Below, one piece after another: positions 24,898-33,990 of a stretch of DNA of 64,000 nt (the stretch's first letter is position 1; the number at the start of each line of letters is the position of its first letter). The notes under the pieces were generated by a model. It was given only the letters and a program-made list of their open reading frames with translations. It had not been told where the DNA came from and did not search any database. The translations under genes and the position numbers were made by a program. This DNA comes from Pisolithus tinctorius (Eukaryota; Basidiomycota; Agaricomycetes; Boletales; Pisolithaceae): positions 682,001-746,000 of the forward strand of contig JANFAH010000012.1 of assembly GCA_024663395.1 (NCBI GenBank), given 5' to 3'.

Positions 24898-25850
24898 TAC
24901 TCGCATATGTAGCTTCCAATTATACTTTGTATCCATTGATTGCGGCGTTTCCTTATTTTTTTTTTGCTTCTTAAACATTGTGCGATGAAGAAAACAGATG
25001 TATAGCAGTAATAAGAGATGTATGACAGTAAAAAAAACTACTACAAAGACATATCATCAGCGCTGCTTGCTGAACCACTGTCATCGTCCAATGATGCCAT
25101 GTTGCCCTCATGAATCAGATCCTGGTAAGCATCCCACATTTGTTGCGCAATCTGATCACGCAGGGCACGAGCTGCATGCAGCGCATGCACGTCAGTACTG
25201 TCAGCGTCTTCAGTTTCCGCCATTGACGCGTCCAATCCTCCGCCTCCGCCCTCCTGAACCTCATGATCTTCTCCCACCACAGGACCCTCATCAGTATCGT
25301 AAGTGCGGATAAAATTGTGAATTGCACATAGTGCAGCTGGAATTCGGGCTTGGATTCGTATGTTGTATTCAGGACTGAGGAGGAGGATTCGAAAACGCCG
25401 CTTGATCATGCCAAAAATGCGCTCGATTACATTTCGAGCGGATGAATGGCGTAGGTTGAATAGTTCTTCCTTGTTTCTGGGCCTGCTCAGTTTAGCACAG
25501 TAATACTACACGTAGAAATGTTGCACGCACCTCAATTGTGTACGACGCCACTCAGCGAGGTGGTAGCGGATACCACGGTAGGGAACCAAAAGTTCCAGGC
25601 GGTGGGGGAAGCCGGCATCTGCAAGGAAATACTTACCCTCAGGAATGACCAAATCTTTTGAGCATGCATCTTGGTAAATGCGTGCATCTGTTGCCGAACC
25701 CTCCCATCCAGTGATGGCATACGTGAACTTGAGTTGGAAGTCACAGGCAAATAGGCAGTTTTGCGAGACGAAGCCTTTGCGATTGCGATAAGGTGCCTGG
25801 TCGTTTGCTCCCAGTGCAGCATGGATATGGCTTCCATCCAGCGCACCAAT

Positions 25851-26536
25851 TGTTATGCCGACGACTCGTATCGTGCCACGAATCGAGTGCGATGTAGCAC
25901 AAGCACGTGACTGCGCGAGAGTGGCGCGTAATTTAACTTCACTAGCGGCGGAACACTAGTCTTGGCCAACCGAAGTCGTACCAGCGAGTCCTTGTTGGTA
26001 CAACGCGCAGAGCTAAGGGTGGTTGCAAAGTAGATTTCGAATGGGGGACCAGTACAATACATGCGGGTTTATATACGTATGTACAGTACTGCGGGCCAAA
26101 CATTCGAACACCCGTACAGTCGTTCACCCGAGTCCGAACAAGGCAGGACGGAGTCACTGCTGTGCGGGCGCAAGGGTAGACGGCTATGCGAGAGGGATTA
26201 ACCACCGATATACAAGAGGGACTAACCGCGTATGTGAGTCAAGGGTGGAGCGTTCACCCGAGTCAGACAGGGGTGAACGTATCACGTGACTGCGTGGATC
26301 AGGGCCACCAGCGGATCACGGAAGGAAGTGGAAGCAGACGCAATGTCCGAATATAGTACAACGCGGGGTTGACAGGGGTCAACCATAAAAGGAAACAGAA
26401 AAGAGGAAATGTACAGAACGCAAGCCCAACTGCGTAGACAGCGGGTTGCGGGCGAGCGGAACGCCTCTAGAGGCGGGAGCGGGCGCGAACGGGTACGTAG
26501 AGTGTCAGAAGGGAAACATGTGAGCGCAGCGTAACA
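25851..26536 (-). repeat. Gypsy 3' LTR
   Basis: 686 bp, begins TGTTATGCCG and ends GCGTAACA on the plus strand. It differs from the other LTR at 10 positions, every one a transition located in a CpG context. Confidence 0.97.
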
Positions 26537-26549
26537 TCACCCCCCCCTC
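26537..26549 (-). other. Gypsy polypurine tract
   Basis: The minus strand reads GAGGGGGGGGTGA directly against the 3' LTR (TGTTACG). This is the expected plus-strand primer position. Confidence 0.85.
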
Positions 26550-27099
26550 AAGGCCTGAGGTCCTCCGAAGGCGGGTAAAGGCCTTGTTGTACCCAGGAGC
26601 GGATTTCTGAGTTAGTTGCCACCGCGAGCTGGGCAGTTAGACGACCAATGTCCAAGGCACGAACATCGGTAGCAGGCGAACTGATGGAGGGGATGCTGCC
26701 AATCGACGGGAACGAGCCCACCAAGTTCTCTCTTGCTGAGAGCGGAGATAGGTACGGGGACGAAGGGAGCTGCTGGTAGAGCTCTTGATGTCTGAGAAGC
26801 GTAGAAGAGGGCTCTTCCAGCGGAATCACCTCGGGCCTGAGCGAAAAAGTCGAGCCAGTCACGGGGCGATCCGTTGAACGGGACGGATGCGAGCGAGTCC
26901 GCGACGGCCTGGAAGTGTTCTCGACCCTGGCCCGGTACAACCTTCTCCCAGCAATCGCAACACCTCTGTTCGACATCTCTGCCAGCCTCTCCGCCTCCTC
27001 CGGATCCATGTTGTACCGCCCTTCCGAGACCGGCTTCTTCTCCCGCGACCTCCCGTGTTTGCGCTCGGTAAGGGTCCGGAGGTAGGCTTGATCTTCCAG
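26548..27099 (-). CDS. Downstream part of the extra gypsy ORF region
   Basis: Two overlapping minus-strand frames are open here. One (about 27099-26548) reads as a basic then Ser/Pro-rich protein (QAYLRTLTERKHGRSREKK, MDPEEAERLAEMSNRGVAI) and ends one base into the polypurine tract. The other (27139-26612) is in the same frame as the ORF at 28012-27155, separated from it only by a TGA at 27155-27157, and contains a perfect CX2CX4HX4C zinc-knuckle pattern (CYRCSCLGHWSSNC). I cannot decide by eye which frame is translated, or whether a splice or frameshift links one to the upstream ORF. Confidence 0.4.
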   Translation of the reverse strand: MEDQAYLRTLTERKHGRSREKKPVSEGRYNMDPEEAERLAEMSNRGVAIAGRRLYRARVENTSRPSRTRSHPSRSTDRPVTGSTFSLRPEVIPLEEPSSTLLRHQELYQQLPSSPYLSPLSARENLVGSFPSIGSIPSISSPATDVRALDIGRLTAQLAVATNSEIRSWVQQGLYPPSEDLRP

Positions 27100-27154
27100 A
27101 CGCTGCTTGACGCATCAGAGGGAGGAGCCCACGGACCACAATGTCGACGGGGGT

Positions 27155-28012
27155 TCAGTCGAGAAAGGCTCGAAAGGAGGAGATGAGGGAGGGGCCATAG
27201 TCTTCGTGGACGATCTTGACGACGGCCTCTTGGGTTTTTAAGGTCTCCTGGAGGATGGTAGAGTTGGCTTTATCGATGTCCTCGTACGTATGCGCCTCGA
27301 AGCTTCCTTCTGCCATAGCCACCTGGTCATGCATGCGCTTACTGATCACTTCTGAGCTTCTGAAGATCTTAGACAGCACCCGTAGATGCTCGTGGTGTTC
27401 TCCTGCTCTCCAGCCGTGTGATTCCCAGCGCTCGAAGTCGTTAAGCAGCCGCACGTAACCGAGGAAAACGCTTGCCTCGGGAGCCACCCACTTCCCGGTA
27501 GAGGGGGCTGCGGGTGTGACTGCGGGGGCCGAGGTACTGGCCGGTGCGAGGGAAGGTTCTGGAGCGGATGGGCCAGCACGAGGGAGTGGAGAGGGGGATC
27601 TGTAACCAGCCTGGGAGAGCGGGGGAGTGTTGCAGGCTCTGAAAGTGGGGTCATAGCGAGGCTCGGGTGGTCCCGAGTGAGCCTTGGACTTTCCCTTACG
27701 GGCGTCCTTGCACGCTCTCTGCGAAGAGGGGACTGAGCGGATGACCGGGTACGGGTATGGGCGCGTGGCGGAGGCGACGGAGTCGTGAAGGGGTTGGTAG
27801 GTACCACCATGTGAGGAGTGGGCGGATACTGCGGGGGATACGGCGCGTACCGCTCCGGGGGAGCATACCGGTGGTTGTGAGAGGTGGGGAGGGGTACTGG
27901 CATAGCGATCGAAGTAGGGACGCGAGGGGTCATAGGGTTCGTCGATGTTGGCATAGAAGTCATTGTCGAAGTAATCAGGGCCGGGGTTTTCAGTGTTGGG
28001 GGTGTAGGACAT
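27155..28012 (-). CDS. Extra gypsy ORF between pol and 3' LTR
   Basis: A 285-codon ORF starting seven bases after the pol stop. The N-terminal two thirds are Pro/Ser/Tyr-rich and probably disordered. The C-terminal part is helical (LLNDFERWESHGWRAGEHHE, ISKRMHDQVAMAEG). It is not needed in a minimal Ty3/gypsy element and I do not recognise it. It could be an accessory nucleic-acid-binding or Gag-like protein, particularly if joined to the zinc-knuckle frame immediately downstream. Confidence 0.6.
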   Translation of the reverse strand: MSYTPNTENPGPDYFDNDFYANIDEPYDPSRPYFDRYASTPPHLSQPPVCSPGAVRAVSPAVSAHSSHGGTYQPLHDSVASATRPYPYPVIRSVPSSQRACKDARKGKSKAHSGPPEPRYDPTFRACNTPPLSQAGYRSPSPLPRAGPSAPEPSLAPASTSAPAVTPAAPSTGKWVAPEASVFLGYVRLLNDFERWESHGWRAGEHHEHLRVLSKIFRSSEVISKRMHDQVAMAEGSFEAHTYEDIDKANSTILQETLKTQEAVVKIVHEDYGPSLISSFRAFLD

Positions 28013-28018
28013 AGCGTT

Positions 28019-31000
28019 TCAGAGGGAATTGACGCGCTTGTACTCCGCAAGAACCTCTGGGGCATTTATAAGGTTCTCCTCGCTTTCCCAACTGTTCTGG
28101 GAATGCGGGTAACCGAGCCACTTGACAAGGTAGAGGTATTTTGGCTGCGGGTTTACACCGGGCTCTTTAGACGATGACTTGACCTTGCGCGCACGTTTGT
28201 GTTTAAGTATAGCTTCGACCTCCCATTCGTTCTCGTCTCCTACCAACTCTGGCGGAGGCGGGGGTTGTGCCGAGCCATACTCGCGCGTTTCGACGAAAGG
28301 GGTAAGTTTTGACGCGTGGAACACGGGATGTATTCGCCAGCTAGGGGGTAGTTCCAGCTTGTAGGCGATCGGACCGATCCGTTCGGAAACCACAAACGGG
28401 CCGTGACGTCGGGGCGCAAGCTTCTTTGATGGAACATCCCTTTTTAGGTCAGACGCGTCAAGCCAAACCTTTTCTCCTACGGAGAACTCTGTATAGGTTC
28501 CCTTCGATCTTGATTTCATTAACTCCTGAGCTTCTTTGTGAGCGATTATCGTGGCGTCCCGATTCGCGGCCAACTGCTCGAGTCGATCGCCAGCTAGTGA
28601 CTCCTGCGGGGGTTGTCCCGTAGGGTAGGGAGCTGGGTCGAACCCGTACATGAGCGAGTAAGGCGACTGGTTGTGGGACGAGTGTACACGCGAATTGTGC
28701 GCCATTTGAGCGTCAGGTAGTTTCATGTGCCATTTGTGGGGATCCGTATCCGCGTACATGCGGAGGTAGGTCCCGACCTCTTGATTTACACATTCGGCCT
28801 CGCCATTGGTCTGTGGATGGTATGCGGTGGAGGCCTTCAGTTCGATTCCAAGGGCGTGGTAGAGGTCCCTGGTGAAAGCGGAGACGAACTGAGGACCGCG
28901 ATCTGATATGACGGCCTCCGGGACGCCCCAATGTGGGTAGACATAGGCATGGTAGAGGTCCGCGATGCCGACACTGTCTACAGTCTTGGTAGTTGGCAGG
29001 AAGAACGCTCCCTTGGTCAACCCTTGGTCTACGATGGTTAGGATGCTGTCATACCTGCCACCGGACAGGGGCAGGTCAGTAACCAGGTCCATCGAGATCT
29101 GTTTAAAGGGGAAGGGGTTCTTTGCTACGTCATGTGGGGTGATAGGGGGTGTAGTCGGATGGGTGTTGACCTTATTGGCTTGGCACGAAGGGCAGCCTCT
29201 GCAGTAGTTCCGGATAGACTGGTACATTCCGGGCCACCACACGTATTTGTTCATTTTCTTTGTCATTGCCTTTACCCCGGGATGTCCGAAAGCAGGGGTG
29301 TCGTGGTACTGCCGAAGGACGTCTTGGCGGACTGGTTCCGGCACGAAGATCCTTCTTCCCTTTCTTCTGACCCCGTCAGACCCTTCTGTTGTTTCTGGTG
29401 CGGACAGGGACGCGGACGCTTTCTTTACCTCCTGGTACAGGTCGGCATTTAGCTGGAAGACGCGTCCTTTACCTTTCTGAACCTTTTTCCTTTCCCTAAG
29501 TGGGCGTTCGGCAGGTTCCGGTTCCTTGAAGGAGACCTTCCGGACAGGTTTGGGGGCTTCAGCGGGAGCGGAAGTGGTCCGGTCGATCTTGAAAAGCGAA
29601 ACAACGGAGGGTCTCACCCCCCCCTCAAGCCAAACGGCCTTCGGAAGCAGGGTGGAGACGGTTTCCGGCTCGGCATTGAAGTCCGAGCGGCGCGAGAGGG
29701 TGTCGGTGGCAGAATTTTTTGTTCCTGCGATATGGACAAACTGTAGGGGATACTCCTGTAGCATAGCCTGCCAGCGGGCTTGTCTGGCTGTAAGCTTTTG
29801 CGGTTGTGCGTAGTAGGTGATGTTTTGATGGTCGGTATAGACCCGAGTCGGCTCCGGCGGGGACAGAAGGTAAGGGCGCCATTGCTTGAGGGCGCGCATT
29901 ACCGCCAGCATCTCCAGGTCATAGACCTGGTAATTCTGTTCTGCTCCGGTCAGTGACTGAGACATATACGCACAGGGATGGAGTATTCCCGAGTCGTCGG
30001 CTTGTGACAGGACCGCACCGGTGCCGAGCTTAGAGGCATCGGTGTGGAGTACGAACGGCTTCCGGAGATCCGGAAGGCGGAGGACGGGTTTGGACGAGAG
30101 GGCCTTCTTGAGTGCCTCGAAGGCCGAGCTCTGCTCCGGGCCCCAAGTCCATTTTGCGTTCTTCTTCGAGAGGTCATGCAGCGGTCGAGCGGTCTGCAAG
30201 AAGCCGGAGATGAACTGCCGGTAGAAGTTACAGAAGCCTAAGAAGGACCGGAGTTCCTTAAGGGTCGTCGGCGCGGGCCAGGTTTTGATGGCTTCGATCT
30301 TAATTTCCGACGGTTCGTATTGACCCTGACGGATCACGAACCCCAAGAACTCTATTTCTTCGGCTTCGAAGGTACACTTCTTTAGTTTCAGGCGGAGGTG
30401 TTCCTTGGAGGCTACCTGCAGAAAGCGGCGAACCGCCTCGCGTAGACCTTCTCTTGTTTTTGAGTGTACGGTGACGTCATCCATGAAAATGACGGCTTTT
30501 CTCTCGTTTTTGAGTTCTCCGAACATATGGTCCATGTATCTTTGGAAGGTGGGCGGTGAGTTGCACTGCCCAAAGAACATTACCGTTGGTTCGAAGAGTC
30601 CTCTAGGGGTTATGAAAGCCCCTTTCCATTTGTCTCCCTCCTTCACCCTTATATTGGTGAAACCCCACCGGACATCGAACTTGGCGAAGTAGCGGGAGCC
30701 GGCAAGCTCGTCAAGCAGGGTCTTGACATCGGGGAGAGGGTACGAGTCGACGATGGTGTGAGAGTTTAAGTACCGATAGTCCTGGATGAGTCTTCTTTTT
30801 CCGTCCTTCTTCCCGACGAAAAAGACAGGGGCTGCCTGCGAAGATTTCGAGGGGCGAATTTTTCCGCATTTAAGGTTTTCGTCGATGAACTCGTCGAGTC
30901 CTTTGAGCTCGTCGAGGGACAGCGGGTATATTGCTCCTTTCTTCGGCTGGAAGCCGGGCTTCAGGCGGATCTCGTGGTCGAGGAAACCGCGGTGCAGTGG

Positions 31001-31645
31001 AAGAGGGATTTCTTCTTCAGAGAAGACTACCGAGAAGTCCCGATATTCCGGGGGTAAATCAACCTCTGCCTGTACGTGTGAAGCCTCAAGTTTCGTGGAG
31101 ATGGACGTGCGGGATATCTTGACGGTCCGGGCGAAGTCCGTTCCATGGACACGGTTTTTCTTGTCTAGGCCATGGTCAAGCTCCCCCCAACCGATCAGCT
31201 TTCTTGAGGTCCAGCTGATTATGGGGTTGTGCTCCTTGAGCCACGGCATTCCGAGGAGCAGGGACTCCCAATTTCCGAGCTTGAGGACGTACGCGCAGAT
31301 GCGCATAGTCTTTCCCCAGATCTTGGCTCTGAAGGAAGCGATATGGGTGACCCAATCTCCTGTCTTGCCTTTGTAACTCCTAGACTCCCAAGGGCGGGCA
31401 ATCTTCCGTGTCGGGATCTCGTACTTCTCGACTATAGCCGGATCGATGATATTTGTTTCGGCACCTGAGTCGAGGATGGTTCGGACGGTAGCATTTTGTC
31501 GATCGACGAGGTAAGCGAAACCAGCGATAGAAGTGATTGACATATCCTGTTCGTAATCATACACTTTCTCTGTTCCTATCTTAACCTCTACCTTTCGGGA
31601 TACTATGGGCTCTCTTCCTGACGCTACACCAGGGGAGCCATTCAA
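28019..31645 (-). CDS. Gypsy Pol polyprotein with chromodomain
   Basis: About 1,208 codons, open throughout. In order: aspartic protease (TILDSGAETNIID, about residue 55); reverse transcriptase (FFVGKKDGKRRLIQDYRYLN and the active site FMDD in place of the usual YxDD); RNase H (LHTDASKLGTGAVLS); integrase zinc finger (HDTPAFGHPG...CPSCQANK), catalytic DLVTDLP, VISDRGPQF and NGEAE; and a C-terminal chromodomain (YLYLVKWLGYPHSQNSW). The frame is -1 relative to gag and has no ATG at its beginning (TTG at 31645; the nearby ATG at 31641 is out of frame). Expression is therefore probably by -1 frameshifting at the T run before the gag stop. Chromodomains direct integration toward marked chromatin. 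Confidence 0.96.
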   Translation of the reverse strand: MNGSPGVASGREPIVSRKVEVKIGTEKVYDYEQDMSITSIAGFAYLVDRQNATVRTILDSGAETNIIDPAIVEKYEIPTRKIARPWESRSYKGKTGDWVTHIASFRAKIWGKTMRICAYVLKLGNWESLLLGMPWLKEHNPIISWTSRKLIGWGELDHGLDKKNRVHGTDFARTVKISRTSISTKLEASHVQAEVDLPPEYRDFSVVFSEEEIPLPLHRGFLDHEIRLKPGFQPKKGAIYPLSLDELKGLDEFIDENLKCGKIRPSKSSQAAPVFFVGKKDGKRRLIQDYRYLNSHTIVDSYPLPDVKTLLDELAGSRYFAKFDVRWGFTNIRVKEGDKWKGAFITPRGLFEPTVMFFGQCNSPPTFQRYMDHMFGELKNERKAVIFMDDVTVHSKTREGLREAVRRFLQVASKEHLRLKLKKCTFEAEEIEFLGFVIRQGQYEPSEIKIEAIKTWPAPTTLKELRSFLGFCNFYRQFISGFLQTARPLHDLSKKNAKWTWGPEQSSAFEALKKALSSKPVLRLPDLRKPFVLHTDASKLGTGAVLSQADDSGILHPCAYMSQSLTGAEQNYQVYDLEMLAVMRALKQWRPYLLSPPEPTRVYTDHQNITYYAQPQKLTARQARWQAMLQEYPLQFVHIAGTKNSATDTLSRRSDFNAEPETVSTLLPKAVWLEGGVRPSVVSLFKIDRTTSAPAEAPKPVRKVSFKEPEPAERPLRERKKVQKGKGRVFQLNADLYQEVKKASASLSAPETTEGSDGVRRKGRRIFVPEPVRQDVLRQYHDTPAFGHPGVKAMTKKMNKYVWWPGMYQSIRNYCRGCPSCQANKVNTHPTTPPITPHDVAKNPFPFKQISMDLVTDLPLSGGRYDSILTIVDQGLTKGAFFLPTTKTVDSVGIADLYHAYVYPHWGVPEAVISDRGPQFVSAFTRDLYHALGIELKASTAYHPQTNGEAECVNQEVGTYLRMYADTDPHKWHMKLPDAQMAHNSRVHSSHNQSPYSLMYGFDPAPYPTGQPPQESLAGDRLEQLAANRDATIIAHKEAQELMKSRSKGTYTEFSVGEKVWLDASDLKRDVPSKKLAPRRHGPFVVSERIGPIAYKLELPPSWRIHPVFHASKLTPFVETREYGSAQPPPPPELVGDENEWEVEAILKHKRARKVKSSSKEPGVNPQPKYLYLVKWLGYPHSQNSWESEENLINAPEVLAEYKRVNSL

Positions 31646-33120
31646 AAATCCAGTTGTCCTTTCGGACCACCGTCATCTGTGGGTTCGTCGTTCTCCCCAC
31701 AGGAATAGTCGGTTGGTTCTGAATCTTCCTCCTCTTCGGAATTCTTGTCGAACTCCTCGAGCATTGCCAGGATGCGAGTGCGGAACTTCTGGGCCGAGGA
31801 GGACTTACCGTTTGTTGCGGACGAGGGGCACTTGGACTTCATGTGCCCTGTCTTACCGCATCCATAACAGGTAGGAGCCTCGCTCTGTGATCGGACCTTG
31901 GACTTCCGATCAACATCCATGGCGTAAGGATCTCGGTACGGAGTTTTCGGAGATGAAGACGACCTTGATCCGTGAGAAGTTTGTTCTTGCTTCCATAGAT
32001 AGGAGCGGTCCTGGAAGGATGCCTTTCCGGAGAAGACCTTAAGTGTGGCCATAGCGGCACGCGCGGATGTTGCCTGGCAGATCCAGTCCTCTACTGTGTC
32101 GGGTTTGGGACCTGACATAAGGATCCACTTGTTGACTTCTTCGCTAAGTCCTTTCCCGAAGAAGACCGCGGCGGTGGTATCCTTAGTAGAGATCTGGGCC
32201 TTGTTGAGGCAATTGCGGAAGTCAGCGATGTATTCATCGAGCGATCGGTCTCCCTGGCGGATCGCTGACAGGTAGATCAGCGCGGTTGCTTTGGCATCTC
32301 CTACTTGGAATGTCTCCTTTAGTTTAGCGACAAACTCGTCCCATCCGTCGAAAATTTTAAGGTCGCCGAGTACGGTTGTATTTTCATTGACATAGGCCTC
32401 CGCGAAGGTGCGGGCCGAACCGCTGCCCATATAGGAAAGGGCGAAGGCGATCTTGGACTGATCCTCGTAGTAGACGTGTTCGTTGGTGGCGAGATAGAGT
32501 TTGACGCTGCTCAACCAGGCGGAGAAGTCCTGGTGAGCCCCTGTGTACGAGAAGGGTTTGTTTAAGCCGATTTCTTTCAGTCCGCTCCCCCTAGAGTCGC
32601 GATCCTTTCCTTTCTCCTCGGATCCTCGGGGAGGGCCTTTAGGCTTTTCCACATCTCGGTTGAAAAGGGACTTGTAGAAGTGCGCAGCCATTTCCGGGGT
32701 GACCTTACTCTGGCTGGCGAACGGGTCCTGGAGCGAAAGTCCAGAAGTTTGGTGGGCGAGTTCTTCTGCCATCGGGTCGGCGGAAGTAGGTAGATATATG
32801 TCGGTAGATGAGTCGGATGGCAGGGGGTCCGCTGGTCCGGCTGGCCCCTGAGATTCAAGGATATCTGAGCCGAGGGGCTCTGGGTTTCGGTATGAAGTGA
32901 AGTTAACGGGTGAGGTCGATTCTGCCGCCTGCCCAAGGTGGGGCCTTACCAGCGGGTCTTCAAGACCTATGCAGGGTTTGGGTGTGTCGACCAAAGGGTG
33001 ACAAATAAGTGGCCTCGCTTGGAGGACTTCTTTTCCTTTACGAGTTGGAACTGGAGGTTTGAACGAGGAGGCTGCTGATGGTGGCCTCCGACTTCCTTCT
33101 TCTTGGCAGTGCGAAGACAC
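31642..33120 (-). CDS. Gypsy Gag
   Basis: 492 codons from ATG at 33120. Pro/Ser-rich N-terminus, a retrotransposon Gag core (PFSYTGAHQDFSAWLSSVKL, FQVGDAKATALIYLSAIRQG) and one zinc knuckle (CYGCGKTGHMKSKC) near the C-terminus. It ends in GGA TTTTT GA: a run of five T precedes the TGA stop and the pol frame opens one base back. This is compatible with -1 slippage, although a classic heptamer is not perfect. Confidence 0.95.
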   Translation of the reverse strand: MSSHCQEEGSRRPPSAASSFKPPVPTRKGKEVLQARPLICHPLVDTPKPCIGLEDPLVRPHLGQAAESTSPVNFTSYRNPEPLGSDILESQGPAGPADPLPSDSSTDIYLPTSADPMAEELAHQTSGLSLQDPFASQSKVTPEMAAHFYKSLFNRDVEKPKGPPRGSEEKGKDRDSRGSGLKEIGLNKPFSYTGAHQDFSAWLSSVKLYLATNEHVYYEDQSKIAFALSYMGSGSARTFAEAYVNENTTVLGDLKIFDGWDEFVAKLKETFQVGDAKATALIYLSAIRQGDRSLDEYIADFRNCLNKAQISTKDTTAAVFFGKGLSEEVNKWILMSGPKPDTVEDWICQATSARAAMATLKVFSGKASFQDRSYLWKQEQTSHGSRSSSSPKTPYRDPYAMDVDRKSKVRSQSEAPTCYGCGKTGHMKSKCPSSATNGKSSSAQKFRTRILAMLEEFDKNSEEEEDSEPTDYSCGENDEPTDDGGPKGQLDF

Positions 33121-33291
33121 GTTGACGAAGGGGAAGGTTAGTGCCGATGATTAGGGGCTAGCTCACTGATATTAAACCAGTGGTTCCTGATGAAGTGGCG
33201 GGAGGTGGACGTTTTGCAGGCTATTTTGCCTAGCAAGGATTCTAGTCCACAGGTATCCGAAGGGTAATCCGGGCTTTGATGTGTCCGGGTG

Positions 33292-33302
33292 ATTCGAAAT
33301 CT
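33292..33302 (-). other. Gypsy primer-binding site, self-priming type
   Basis: The minus strand AGATTTCGAAT begins two bases inside the 5' LTR end. It is fully complementary (11 of 11) to ATTCGAAATCT at 33496-33486, the predicted first bases of the transcript. It does not start with TGG as a tRNA 3'-end site would. Confidence 0.75.
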
Positions 33303-33304
33303 TC

Positions 33305-33990
33305 TGTTATGCCGACGACTCGTATCGCGCCACGAATCGAGTGCGATGTAGCACAAGCACGTGACTGCGCGAGAGTGGCGCGTAATTTAACTTCACTAGC
33401 GGCGGAACACTAGTCTTGGCCAACCGAAGTCGTACCGGCGAGTCCTTGTTGGTACAACGCGCAGAGCTAAGGGTGGTTGCAAAGTAGATTTCGAATGGGG
33501 GACCAGTACAATACATGTGGGTTTATATACGTATGTACAGTACTGCGGGCCAAACATTCGAACACCCGTACAGTCGTTCACCCGAGTCCGAACAAGGCAG
33601 GACGGAGTCACTGCTGTGCGGGCACAAGGGTAGACGGCTATGCGAGAGGGATTAACCACCGATATACAAGAGGGACTAACCGCATATGTGAGTCAAGGGT
33701 GGAGCGTTCACCCGAGTCAGACAGGGGTGAACGTATCACGTGACTGCGTGGATCAGGGCCACCAGCGGATCATGGAAGGAAGTGGAAGTGGACGCAATGT
33801 CCGAATATAGTACAATGCGGGGTTGACAGGGGTCAACCATAAAAGGAAACAGAAAAGAGGAAACGTACAGAACGCAAGCCCAACTGCGTAGACAGCGGGT
33901 TGCGGGCGAGCGGAACGCCTCTAGAGGCGGGAGCGGGCGCGAACGGGTACGTAGAGTGTCAGAAGGGAAACATGTGAGCGCAGCGTAACA
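33305..33990 (-). repeat. Gypsy 5' LTR
   Basis: 686 bp, TGTTA...TAACA ends, partner of 25851-26536. It contains the promoter and the presumed transcript start at about 33496. Confidence 0.97.
33486..33527 (-). promoter_or_regulatory. LTR core promoter and predicted transcript start
   Basis: TATATAAA on the minus strand (TATAAA from 33527) is 31 bases upstream of 33496, where ATTCGAAATCT begins. That spacing is standard for a TATA-directed start and places the self-primer sequence exactly at the RNA 5' end. Confidence 0.65.

Larger units (their letters stand above)
25851..33990 (-). mobile_element. Complete Ty3/gypsy chromovirus, 8,140 bp
   Basis: LTR ends are TGTTA...TAACA; both LTRs are 686 bp and the element is bounded by the 5-bp duplication CCAAT (25846-25850, 33991-33995). 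Reading on the minus strand, the order is 5' LTR, primer-binding site, gag, pol with C-terminal chromodomain, an extra ORF region, polypurine tract, 3' LTR. Gag and Pol frames are open throughout, so this is a young copy. Confidence 0.97.

Noticed and set aside
26612..27139. Calling the zinc-knuckle frame a certain second Gag
   Set aside because: A competing frame over the same bases looks equally protein-like, and a TGA separates it from the upstream ORF; kept only as a hypothesis.
30786..31376. Plus-strand ORF of about 196 codons opposite pol
   Set aside because: Antisense shadow of the conserved protease/RT region; no domain and not expected in the element.
31639..31641. ATG that could start Pol
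   Set aside because: Reads into a stop after five codons and is not in the pol frame.
33285..33304. GATTCGAAAT resembling a tRNA T-arm
   Set aside because: No cloverleaf can be built around it; it is better explained as the complement of the self-primer sequence.
26023..33743. Near-identical ORFs at 26023-26289 and 33477-33743, and on the other strand at 25942-26205 and 33396-33659
   Set aside because: They are duplicates because they lie in the two LTRs; no evidence of coding.
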